Position numbers and translations under genes: made by a program
DNA from: CAG-552 sp964516925
Lineage (GTDB): Bacteria > Bacillota > Clostridia > Christensenellales > Pumilibacteraceae
Reading direction: 5' to 3'
Assembly: GCA_964516925.1 (NCBI GenBank)
Contig: CAZEXL010000023.1
Coordinates: 1-19,742 of the forward strand
DNA: 19,742 bases
Shown here: in pieces, positions 8,015 through 16,000 of the stretch
Position numbering within the stretch: position 1 is the first letter of the stretch
How the letters are laid out: every line of letters begins with the position of its first letter
The notes under the pieces: model-generated
What the model saw: only the letters and a program-made list of their open reading frames with translations
What the model was told of the DNA's origin: nothing
Databases searched by the model: none

Positions 8015-8542
8015 ATGTCAAAGTATGCAAAAGAAGTCAATAAATATCTTTGTAAAATAAAAAAAGGCGATATGTCGCAGATGAAAGAGCTGTTTAACCT
8101 AACGGCAAATCACTTGCGAGTGGTTGCACAAATATATCTTCATAATAAATCAAATTGCGATGACGTGGTTTCGGAAGTGTACACAAGGGTATTTAAATAT
8201 ATTAGTTCGTTTGATTCAAAAAAAGACGGATATAATTGGTTATGTAAAATTACAGAAAGAGTGGCATATTCTTTCAACGCCAAAGAAAATGTTTTTAATG
8301 ACGTGCCTATAGAAACAGTCAAGATAGAATATGACGAATTGGGAAAGATAGAAGACCAAATAGACTTATCGGATGCATTAAACAAATTAGACAAAGAAGA
8401 CAAAGCTATAGTCATTATGTACTATTATTTGGGGTACACCTTAGAGGGAATCGGGCATTCCTTTGGCAAAAACAAGGTGTATGTACATAAAAGGATAAAA
8501 CGGATTTTGAAAAAATTAAAAAATATTTTAGAATCGCAGTAA
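8015..8542 (+). CDS. ECF-type RNA polymerase sigma factor
   Basis: The 175-residue protein is the right size for a group IV (ECF) sigma factor, which directs RNA polymerase to a small set of promoters. Region 2 is seen at about residues 20-92 (CDDVVSEVYTRVFKYISSF followed by GYNWLCKITERVAYS). Region 4, about 117-170, has LNKLDKEDKAIVIMYYYLGY, then a helix-turn-helix (TLEGIGHSFGKNKVYVHKRI) and a basic end. Regions 1.2 and 3 are absent, as expected. AGAGGAT just before the ATG serves as the ribosome site. It is the first gene of the AT-rich block and is followed after 53 bases by a protease gene. The right-facing promoter in the left 92-bp repeat lies upstream. A GTATATTTCAT at 7965-7975 resembles the putative ECF -10 elements further on, but its -35 is poor, so autoregulation is only possible. 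Confidence 0.88.
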   Translation: MSKYAKEVNKYLCKIKKGDMSQMKELFNLTANHLRVVAQIYLHNKSNCDDVVSEVYTRVFKYISSFDSKKDGYNWLCKITERVAYSFNAKENVFNDVPIETVKIEYDELGKIEDQIDLSDALNKLDKEDKAIVIMYYYLGYTLEGIGHSFGKNKVYVHKRIKRILKKLKNILESQ

Positions 8543-8573
8543 CCTAAAGGGAAAAAACAAGTATATATAATAG
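8539..8573 (+). promoter_or_regulatory. Candidate ECF promoter before the protease gene
   Basis: GTAAC (8539-8543) is followed by 17 bases and GTATATATAATAG (8561-8573). The same arrangement occurs at 10146-10180. GxAAC with an N16 spacer and a -10 around xGTAT resembles known ECF promoters (for example TGAAAC/TGTAAC with CGT-type -10). The -35 overlaps the sigma-factor stop codon. The sigma factor immediately upstream is the natural candidate to read it. Confidence 0.5.
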
Positions 8574-8595
8574 ATTACCATAAAGGAGATTTATT

Positions 8596-9405
8596 ATGAA
8601 AAAGTTAAGTAAGCTAGGGACTGTTTTTTTTGCAATTGTAGGAGTGTTTATATTCGGAGCGTGGACACCCGACAATGTAAATGAGTCAATCAGATATACC
8701 GATGCGGCGATTGTTTCTACTTGTTCAAGTGAAAACGTTTATTTTACGAGCAGAAGCCGTTCGGAGGAAAATTATACTCCAAAAAACTGTCCGCTATACA
8801 GATGTCTTAGCGGATTGGAAAATGTTTGCGGAGCAGTGGCGGGGTCTATGATTATCGGGTATTATGACAAGTATTTTCCGAATTTAATTCCGAATTGGGA
8901 ATCCTACTATAGCAATGGTAGTTATCGGTTGCAAGACACTGTTTGTGTGCCGGATGTAATTTCTCAGCTTTATACGCTTATGCGAACAAATGTAGATGAT
9001 GTGGGCGTGAGTGAGGAAGATTTTGTTGATGGTTTAACATCATATATTAATAATAAAGGCTATAGCGTAAACTATCAAAATTTAGTTAGCGGTAGCGACT
9101 TTAATTATGACGAATACAAAAGAGCCATAAATGACGGCAAAGTTGTGGCGTTGCTTACCAAACAAGGCGAAGTGTACGATTTGAAATTTTACGAATCTTA
9201 TGATTGTATAGAAGCAACAACTGTAACAGATCCGCATATAATGGTAGCTTATGGGTACTTAAAAATAGATTATTATGATGCAAGCGGCATATTTCGAACG
9301 GACACCTATCTACGCGTGGCATTAGGAATAACATCAAAAAATGCATATTATAAAATTAATAACAACAATAATATAACAGGAGCATATATAGTTAATATAA
9401 GTTAG
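8596..9405 (+). CDS. Secreted papain-like cysteine protease (peptidase C39-like)
   Basis: A 269-residue predicted exported protein. Residues 1-22 form a signal sequence: lysines at 2, 3 and 6, then a hydrophobic stretch. The core begins with NVCGAVAGSMIIGYYDKY, matching the C39_2-type catalytic cysteine helix, with Cys78 as the likely nucleophile. PHIMVAYGYLK places the likely catalytic His at 214, and the following strand (TYLRVALGITSKNAYY) would carry the third residue. The substrate is unknown; such domains cut peptides or form amide links. AAAGGAG at 8584-8590 precedes the ATG. No ABC transporter or GG-leader peptide is adjacent, arguing against bacteriocin export. It lies between an ECF sigma factor and a membrane protein, so processing of a surface signal or of the large co-encoded surface proteins is possible. 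Confidence 0.82.
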   Translation: MKKLSKLGTVFFAIVGVFIFGAWTPDNVNESIRYTDAAIVSTCSSENVYFTSRSRSEENYTPKNCPLYRCLSGLENVCGAVAGSMIIGYYDKYFPNLIPNWESYYSNGSYRLQDTVCVPDVISQLYTLMRTNVDDVGVSEEDFVDGLTSYINNKGYSVNYQNLVSGSDFNYDEYKRAINDGKVVALLTKQGEVYDLKFYESYDCIEATTVTDPHIMVAYGYLKIDYYDASGIFRTDTYLRVALGITSKNAYYKINNNNNITGAYIVNIS

Positions 9406-9411
9406 AAAACT

Positions 9412-10101
9412 ATGAAAGACAGAGATATTCACAAATTTATAGAAGAGCAAGATTCAAAAAGAAAGGTTGCATTATATAAAAAATCCATAGGCGCTATTAT
9501 TGAAGCGGAAGCTAACGAAAAGCCGAAGCGGAAAAAAATAAATTATAGGTTTTTGATTTATGGGGCTTCATCAATTGCATTGATTTTATGTATTTGCTTT
9601 ATAATTATATTGCCCATAATGTTTTCGGATAACGCAGAAGATCCTATTACAAGGTACAGTTCCGCAGACGATTACGTTAATGAATTGTCTGATTATACAA
9701 TAAAGGAGTATGCTCAAAAAAACGGTAAAGAGCTGTTGTATATAGATTGGTATGATATAGCCGAGGATAGACAAACGACAATTTACAAAGATAAAAATGA
9801 CTTGGCAAAAGTGGTTTTTATAGAGGAAGATTTGGTTAATTTAGATGCGGAAATTTTAGCTATTCTTTATGTGACGGACATTTATACCGAAGTAGATTTT
9901 TTGCAGAGCAAATTCGGTGGATTGTTTAATAATATAGAATATAACGGAGTTGTAATTAATTATCATAATAATTTAAGTCATGAAAGTTTTTCTTGTTTTA
10001 GATATAACGGTTATTGTTATTATATTTGGTTACAAAATTTATCATCGAATGGTTATGACAAACAATTAATAGTTGATATAGTAAAAGAAATGCTGTCATA
10101 G
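9412..10101 (+). CDS. Single-pass membrane protein, possible anti-sigma partner
   Basis: No family is recognised with confidence. The 229-residue protein has a charged cytoplasmic N-terminus of about 46 residues, a KPKRKK stop-transfer-like basic cluster, and one hydrophobic helix at about 47-71 (FLIYGASSIALILCICFIII). An extracytoplasmic part of about 155 residues follows, rich in Asp, Tyr and Asn. The topology, and the position two genes after an ECF sigma factor, fit a membrane anti-sigma factor or sensor, but no zinc-binding HxxxCxxC anti-sigma motif is visible. It starts six bases after the protease stop codon without a clear ribosome site, so translation is probably coupled. A terminator follows immediately, so the protease and this gene likely form one unit. 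Confidence 0.7.
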   Translation: MKDRDIHKFIEEQDSKRKVALYKKSIGAIIEAEANEKPKRKKINYRFLIYGASSIALILCICFIIILPIMFSDNAEDPITRYSSADDYVNELSDYTIKEYAQKNGKELLYIDWYDIAEDRQTTIYKDKNDLAKVVFIEEDLVNLDAEILAILYVTDIYTEVDFLQSKFGGLFNNIEYNGVVINYHNNLSHESFSCFRYNGYCYYIWLQNLSSNGYDKQLIVDIVKEMLS

Positions 10102-10140
10102 CAAAATGCCGAGTTAAAAAAGCTCGGCATTTTGCTTGTT
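10100..10140 (+). terminator. Terminator after the membrane protein gene
   Basis: AGCAAAATGCCGAG (10100-10113) pairs perfectly with CTCGGCATTTTGCT (10123-10136), 14 bp with a 9-base loop, followed by TGTTT. The stem starts within the stop codon. It separates the sigma-factor/protease/membrane-protein unit from the lipoprotein gene. Confidence 0.85.
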
Positions 10141-10145
10141 TATTG

Positions 10146-10180
10146 GAAACTTTTGGCGTTTATAAAGGTATATATCATAG
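10146..10180 (+). promoter_or_regulatory. Candidate ECF promoter before the InlB-repeat lipoprotein
   Basis: GAAAC (10146-10150), 17 bases, then GTATATATCATAG (10168-10180). It matches the element at 8539-8573 in 12 of 13 bases of the right half, 4 of 5 of the left half, and exactly in spacing. It follows directly after a terminator, where a promoter is required. No good sigma-A -35 is placed correctly for a TATAAT-like reading. Confidence 0.55.
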
Positions 10181-10207
10181 TAAGTCTTACAAAAAGGAGG
10201 ATATGGA

Positions 10208-12634
10208 ATGAATAAATTCTTAAAAGCGTTGCCTGCGCTAACAACGATAGTTTTTATTTTGGCAATTTCTTTATTTGTAATTGCATGTAATCCAAGTCAA
10301 GAGCAAAGTAGAGATCTTCCGTATACGATAGTTTATGAAGCTGGAAAAGGTGGAGATATCGAAGGTAAAGACGTTCAAAGAATAAATCACGGAGAAGATT
10401 CGGAATATGTAACCGCAGTTGCAAAAAAAGGATATTATTTTGTGCAATGGTCGGACGGAGTGTTAACCGCGACAAGGTGCGAAACGAACGTGCAAGAAGA
10501 TTGCTTTAGTATCGTTGCGCAATTCGCAAAAATAACAAACGAAGTATACGTAACCTACGAAGTGGTCGGTGCTGGATTTATAAACGGCACAATTAATCAA
10601 GTTGTTCAATATGGCACCGACGCTTGGAGTGTAACCGCAGAAACGTACGATATCGGGTCGGGAAGCGATGCAATTTTTATACGCTGGTCAGATGGGGTAA
10701 CTTCTCGGACAAGACAAGAAAAGAATGTAACTAAAAACATGCATATAATTGCGTATTACGGATATAAAGTCAATTACGAGGCAGGGACAAACGGAAGCAT
10801 TAAAGGTGAAACGCAACAAAGCGTAGTTTATGCAAAAGCCGGAACAAGCGTAACGGCAATACCGAATAAAGGATATACTTTTGTCGGATGGTCGGACGGT
10901 AAAACGGAACAAACAAGACAAGATAAACTTGTATACAAGCCTATAGCCGTTACTGCAATTTTCGAGTGGCACGATGCTGATAATTTTACGTACAATTATG
11001 ATTATGCGACGACAAATTGCGAAGACAGACACATTAATATTAAGAGAAACGAAACGAAAAATAAAAAATGCATTGTTCCTCAACGTGAGCACTTTGCTTT
11101 TGACGGATGGTTTTTAGACAAGGATTTAACTGTTCGTGTAGCCGATGAGGAAGGTAACATATTGGTAGATGGGGAGACGTTGTTTGATAGTCCCACAAGG
11201 GATTTGTATGCAAAATGGAAGGTAATAACCGATGACGTTGTTCATTATAAAATTTTAATGGTTTATGTTACGGAAGTAAAAGGCACGGCGGAAAATATTT
11301 ATGGAAACGAAGTTGAAGTAAACTATAGGATGACGGAGTTAGAAAGGAATGCGTGTCAAGAAATCACAAAACAATTCGCAAAGACTCTTAACGATTGGAT
11401 GGACGGATTGGTTGTATATGAAGTAGACAGTTATTTTACAACCGAGGATGTCGAAGTGGGTTTGTTTGCAAAAAGCATTAAGCAATATGACGGCAGTGCC
11501 AATCAACATTATGATGACCTTAACTATTTTGTATATGGTGACGACATTTCAGAAATCGGCGACGATAAGTTAAAAGATTATAGAGCAGTAATAACGACGT
11601 TTTCATTGGGAGATAGGGACAATACCTTATTCCATAGCTATACAACCGGAGCGCAAAAAAAGGGAACGAAATACGCGTCGGTATATTTAGACGCATGTTT
11701 TGATGAATACGATCAATTTGATGATTTTTCACATTGCGAGTCTCACCCTGAGATAGCGTTTTATTCCGATTATGATTGGGAAAAAACATTACAAACTTAT
11801 ATAGACGAGTTTGTAGATATTTGTGTAACCGATCAACTTTTATACAAATACAGGTCTACGTTAAGCGGCAGTCTTGGTAGATACGAAATGTCGAGGTTGT
11901 ATCTAATGAACCTAGCGCCGTCAGGGCTTTTGCAAGAAGTCGAAAAAGCAGGCGGTGATATAATTGACGCATGGCAAAAATACGGAAAAACGGGTATTCC
12001 GTATACATATTGGACTAACGAACTTTATAGCATCTGTATTCGCGCAAAATGCACGGAAGACGATAGTTACTTGAATTCTAATAGTTGGGACCTTTCTCAC
12101 GAAAGCGGCTATTATAGCGAAGCATATTTCGAGAAGTCTGGTAAAGACGTGTATCGTGTGTATAAATTTTCAATAGCCGCTGGTGGCGACACGTGTGTAT
12201 TAACTCCGAACTTTATTGATGAAAAATATGTATTTACACGTTGGGATGACGGTTGTACGGATAAGTCAAGAAAAATAACAAACGTACAGACGGATATGAG
12301 TTTAACTATTCAATGTACTTTGCAAACGCGAACGTTTAATTATGTCGCAGGAGAAGGTGGTTATTTGCAGTGGTTTAGGGACGAAACGTTAATGAAAGAA
12401 GCAGCGATAACGATAAAATGGGGACAACAAAACGGGAGTCCGTTGTTAGCAGTCCCCGAAGAAGGCTACAAATTCATTGGATGGTCCGACGGACAAAATA
12501 TAATTGATGCAAGAGGCAATTTAACGTGCCTTCGATTGGATATATGGAAGAAAGACAACGTATATTGGCAAACGAATGAAGAAACAAGTTTCGTAATTGT
12601 TGCTTTATTTGAAAAGATTGGTCAAGATAAGTAA
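10208..12634 (+). CDS. Large lipoprotein with InlB-type repeats and a degenerate metallopeptidase-like core
   Basis: An 808-residue predicted surface lipoprotein: basic start, hydrophobic helix, lipobox VIAC with Cys27. Residues about 36-255 hold three divergent InlB B-repeat-type modules (YEAGxxGxIxG, then GYxFxxWSDGxxxxxRxxxxV). Residues 285-340 hold a Listeria-type repeat ending LYAKW. The centre, about 345-645, begins YKILMVYVTEVKG and includes LQTYIDEFVDIC; residues 533-537 read DEFVD where I would expect the zinc motif HExxH. Two more InlB-like modules follow to the C-terminus. AAAAAGGAGG at 10191-10200 is the ribosome site. It has its own candidate ECF promoter. No terminator is seen before the next gene 123 bases on, so they may be co-transcribed. 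The role is unknown; adhesion or a non-catalytic binding domain are possible. Confidence 0.85.
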   Translation: MNKFLKALPALTTIVFILAISLFVIACNPSQEQSRDLPYTIVYEAGKGGDIEGKDVQRINHGEDSEYVTAVAKKGYYFVQWSDGVLTATRCETNVQEDCFSIVAQFAKITNEVYVTYEVVGAGFINGTINQVVQYGTDAWSVTAETYDIGSGSDAIFIRWSDGVTSRTRQEKNVTKNMHIIAYYGYKVNYEAGTNGSIKGETQQSVVYAKAGTSVTAIPNKGYTFVGWSDGKTEQTRQDKLVYKPIAVTAIFEWHDADNFTYNYDYATTNCEDRHINIKRNETKNKKCIVPQREHFAFDGWFLDKDLTVRVADEEGNILVDGETLFDSPTRDLYAKWKVITDDVVHYKILMVYVTEVKGTAENIYGNEVEVNYRMTELERNACQEITKQFAKTLNDWMDGLVVYEVDSYFTTEDVEVGLFAKSIKQYDGSANQHYDDLNYFVYGDDISEIGDDKLKDYRAVITTFSLGDRDNTLFHSYTTGAQKKGTKYASVYLDACFDEYDQFDDFSHCESHPEIAFYSDYDWEKTLQTYIDEFVDICVTDQLLYKYRSTLSGSLGRYEMSRLYLMNLAPSGLLQEVEKAGGDIIDAWQKYGKTGIPYTYWTNELYSICIRAKCTEDDSYLNSNSWDLSHESGYYSEAYFEKSGKDVYRVYKFSIAAGGDTCVLTPNFIDEKYVFTRWDDGCTDKSRKITNVQTDMSLTIQCTLQTRTFNYVAGEGGYLQWFRDETLMKEAAITIKWGQQNGSPLLAVPEEGYKFIGWSDGQNIIDARGNLTCLRLDIWKKDNVYWQTNEETSFVIVALFEKIGQDK

Positions 12635-12757
12635 AATTAACCAAATTCAAATGTTACAAATGGCGTGGTTGGCTTTCTTATAACATTAAACTAAACGGCT
12701 AATAAAAGTGCAAAACACAAGTGAAATATATTTTTAACAAAATATTGGAGGTAACCT

Positions 12758-15700
12758 ATGAAAAGAGGAAGAAGAACATTCGTGATTTTGTTTATAACAA
12801 TACTGTTATGTATTACTTGTATCGTGTGTCCGCCAAAAAACAGAAGCGCAGAGGCGGAAAATGTATCAAATTTAACTTTTACATTGATTAACGACGGGCA
12901 AGAATATAAGGTTGGTGCGGCAAACAAATCGATAACTTCGGCAGTGATTCCATCGCTGTATCAAGGCTTGCCGGTAACGGAAATTTCGGATAACGGTTTT
13001 GCCGCTTGTACGAGCTTGGAGTATGTATTTATCCCGGAATCAATTCAAAAAATAGGCAACAATGCTTTTATACGAGATGTTAATTTGAAAAAGGTTGTTG
13101 GAATGGCGGGAGTTACATCATTTGGGAACAATGCTTTTTCTATGTGTTCGGGGTTGGATTATTTGATTTTACCATCAAATATACAGCAGCTAGGCAATAG
13201 TGTAATAAGGGATATACCAAGTACTGTTTATGTTCGTTCAACTGAAGCGAAAATGGTGGCTCTAAATCCTAATTGGAAATATGACGGAAACGTAATTTAC
13301 GGTAATGATTTGGTCTTTGAAGAATTTATTTCATCGGAAGGGGAAGTAGGATATGAAATTGCAGAATGGCAACTTTTGGAACCGTCAGGATCTTTAACAA
13401 TTTATAGTTGGTGTTATGCGGATTATAACGATTTAGTTGGGGCGAAATTGTTAAACATAGCAAGTTGTGCTTTTTGGGGTTTGACATTGGACTCCATAAC
13501 GATAAAGCATCCAGACGGATCAAATTTGACTCATGCAATTAACATTGAACCATATGCTTTTGCATTTTCAAGCATACAAAGCATTGACATTTTGACTGAT
13601 ATTACGGTCAACGTAAATGATTCCGGATATGTGATAGGCGGGGAAGGACTTTTTGCGGAGTCTTCGGTCGTATCTGTTACTTTGCCGGATACGCTTACCG
13701 AAATTGCAAATAATATGTTTTCGCAATGTTGTAATTTAACGGAAATAAAAAACACAAACAATAACATTAAAACAAATTGTTTATCAGATAAAATCATAAC
13801 GATAGGAGACGATGCGTTTTATGGTTGTATCGGAATCAATAGCTTATCTATAGAATTTACAATACAAATGATTAGTCAAAATGCTTTTAATGGCTGGGGA
13901 TTAACGCAAAGCGTTTATATTGATGTGAATGAATCTGCAAGCACTTCGTGGAATTCATTATGGAATAATGGCGCGAATTGCGAATTTATATTCAAAACGC
14001 AATATTTTTTAGACTTTGCAGAAAACGAATATGTCTATTATAAAAATATTGATAATACAATATTAAATTCGCAGACAATTGAGGTAACCTATAATGATTC
14101 ATTTAGTTTTAGAGTGGATTGTAAAGCCGGTTATGAAAATGCGACTATCTGTTATGGTGAAGAAACTATAGAGCCCAATTCTGAGGGCGTTTACACAATT
14201 ATTGTAACAGAATCGAATTTGCAATTTAGCGTTGTTGCTGGATTAGTACAGTATAGTATTACTTATAAAAACCTAGGGGGAGGGGTTTTGCCATCTTCCA
14301 ATCCAACATCATATACGATAAAACAAACGATAAGTCTTCTTGCGCCGACTTGGTATGGAGCATATTTAGATTCAACCTTAAGTATAAACGGATGGAATCC
14401 TGGCGAAAGCATTGGCGATGTAGAAATAACGGTAGAATATGGTCGAGCTGTTGAACATACGTTCCTGATAGATAACGATGGAGGAAGCGGCGATGAGAGA
14501 GGAAGCGCGCTATTTAATAGCAATATGCCGACAAATATTTTGAAACCAGAGAGATATGATTATAAATTTCTGGGATATTATTCCGAATCAAATGGATTGC
14601 AATACTATGATGCTAATATGAACAGTGTAAGGCTTTTTGATTTTACAACGGATAATGAAACATTTATTGCAAGATGGGAAAAAGAATATTTTTATGTGTC
14701 TTTTGAACAAAGGTCCGTTGCAGTATCTGGGGGAACAACACAACTAAGATTAAAAAATGGAGAAAGATGGCCATCTATCACAATGCCACTACGTACCGGA
14801 TATGTTTTTAGCGGATATTATTATCAATATGAAGTAGCTAGTCATCTTTATTATGATTCTAACGGAATGCCGCAATATACGTATTTCAATTTTAATCAAG
14901 ATATTGTTCTTTATGGTTATTGGGAACAATCGATAAATTATTACATTTATTTAGATAAAATTCATTATATGGAAGGAGAATCGCATTATTTAGCGAGCTA
15001 TGTGTTAGGATATGACGATTCAATTACTTACACAGCCCCCGAATCAATGACATATTATGTGGATGGGGCAAATGATGTTCGCCTATTCAGTCGTTGGGTA
15101 ATGATAAAAGGAGATTATGTTGCAGGACAAAACGAGTGGCAAACATGTTCAGAAAGTAGAGATTTAGATGTTAAAATTTGTGACTTAATTTCGACACATT
15201 ATCCCGAATATGACGGGGAAACCATTACCATTCGAGCTGTGTATGGTATTGCGAATAATGAGGATGCGTGCCTAGCTGCAGGTACATTAATAACTCTGGC
15301 AAACGGAAGTCAAAAGGCGGTAGAAGAATTAACCGACGATGATATTCTGCTTGTATGGAATATGCATACAGGAACATTTGATGTTGCGCCCATTCTTTTT
15401 ATAGATAGTGAGCCTATAAAGAATTATGAAGTAATAAACTTATATTTTTCTGACGGCACTAATGTGAAAGTAATAACCGAACATGCATTTTGGGATTACG
15501 ATTTAAATAAATATGTTTATTTGCGAAAAGATGCGGCAAAGTATATAGGTCATTGGTTTAATAAGTTAAGTATCGATGGAAGTGATGGCTATGTTAGTGT
15601 AAGAATACAGCTCATTAATGTAGTCGTGCAAGAAGAACAAACATCTGCGTGGAGCCCTGTTACATATGGACATTTATGTTATTATGTAAATGGCATGTTG

Positions 15701-15970
15701 TCGATGCCGGGTGGTATTAGCGGTTTAATAAACATTTTCGATGTCGACGCACAAACTTTGCAATATGATACGACTGCCATGCAAAATGACATTGCAATTT
15801 ATGGCTTGTATACATATGAAGAATTTGCAGAAATTGTTCCAATAACGGAAGAGATTTTTAACGCTTTCAATGGACAGTATCTAAAAGTTTCTATAGAAAA
15901 GGGACTTATCACAATAGAAAGGGTTCAAGAATTGGTGGAAAGATATTCTAAATTCCTTAGTAAGATTTGA
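12758..15970 (+). CDS. Secreted LRR_5/InlB-repeat protein with C-terminal Hint domain
   Basis: A 1070-residue predicted exported protein. The signal peptide has an RGRR start and a hydrophobic core, with likely cleavage after AEA at residue 33. Residues about 40-400 carry BspA-like LRR_5 repeats (IxxIGNNAFxxxxxL). Residues 430-800 carry InlB/Listeria-type repeats (SITYKNLGGG, FLGYY, FIARWEKE, YGYWEQ). A Hint domain starts at Cys838 (CLAAGTLITLANGSQKAVEE). It has the block-B histidine at 909 (VITEHAFW) and the final strand HLCYYVNGMLSMPG near 972-985. An 85-residue tail rich in acidic and aromatic residues follows. Hint domains cleave the preceding peptide bond through a cysteine thioester; here that would release, or hand to an acceptor, the 837-residue surface part. 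There is no intein-type HN plus C/S/T junction, so splicing is unlikely. GGAGG at 12746-12750 supports the start. It is the last gene of the AT-rich block. Confidence 0.88.
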   Translation: MKRGRRTFVILFITILLCITCIVCPPKNRSAEAENVSNLTFTLINDGQEYKVGAANKSITSAVIPSLYQGLPVTEISDNGFAACTSLEYVFIPESIQKIGNNAFIRDVNLKKVVGMAGVTSFGNNAFSMCSGLDYLILPSNIQQLGNSVIRDIPSTVYVRSTEAKMVALNPNWKYDGNVIYGNDLVFEEFISSEGEVGYEIAEWQLLEPSGSLTIYSWCYADYNDLVGAKLLNIASCAFWGLTLDSITIKHPDGSNLTHAINIEPYAFAFSSIQSIDILTDITVNVNDSGYVIGGEGLFAESSVVSVTLPDTLTEIANNMFSQCCNLTEIKNTNNNIKTNCLSDKIITIGDDAFYGCIGINSLSIEFTIQMISQNAFNGWGLTQSVYIDVNESASTSWNSLWNNGANCEFIFKTQYFLDFAENEYVYYKNIDNTILNSQTIEVTYNDSFSFRVDCKAGYENATICYGEETIEPNSEGVYTIIVTESNLQFSVVAGLVQYSITYKNLGGGVLPSSNPTSYTIKQTISLLAPTWYGAYLDSTLSINGWNPGESIGDVEITVEYGRAVEHTFLIDNDGGSGDERGSALFNSNMPTNILKPERYDYKFLGYYSESNGLQYYDANMNSVRLFDFTTDNETFIARWEKEYFYVSFEQRSVAVSGGTTQLRLKNGERWPSITMPLRTGYVFSGYYYQYEVASHLYYDSNGMPQYTYFNFNQDIVLYGYWEQSINYYIYLDKIHYMEGESHYLASYVLGYDDSITYTAPESMTYYVDGANDVRLFSRWVMIKGDYVAGQNEWQTCSESRDLDVKICDLISTHYPEYDGETITIRAVYGIANNEDACLAAGTLITLANGSQKAVEELTDDDILLVWNMHTGTFDVAPILFIDSEPIKNYEVINLYFSDGTNVKVITEHAFWDYDLNKYVYLRKDAAKYIGHWFNKLSIDGSDGYVSVRIQLINVVVQEEQTSAWSPVTYGHLCYYVNGMLSMPGGISGLINIFDVDAQTLQYDTTAMQNDIAIYGLYTYEEFAEIVPITEEIFNAFNGQYLKVSIEKGLITIERVQELVERYSKFLSKI

Positions 15971-16000
15971 TATATTTTTAATGTATTAATTATCAAAGTG

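Noticed and set aside
8596..10101. Bacteriocin export protease system
   Set aside because: The C39-like protein has a signal peptide, no ABC transporter domain is fused or adjacent, and no double-glycine leader peptide is seen.
15269..15970. A protein-splicing intein
   Set aside because: The Hint core is present, but the terminal HN and the +1 nucleophile of a splicing intein, a homing endonuclease and a C-terminal extein of known type are absent.
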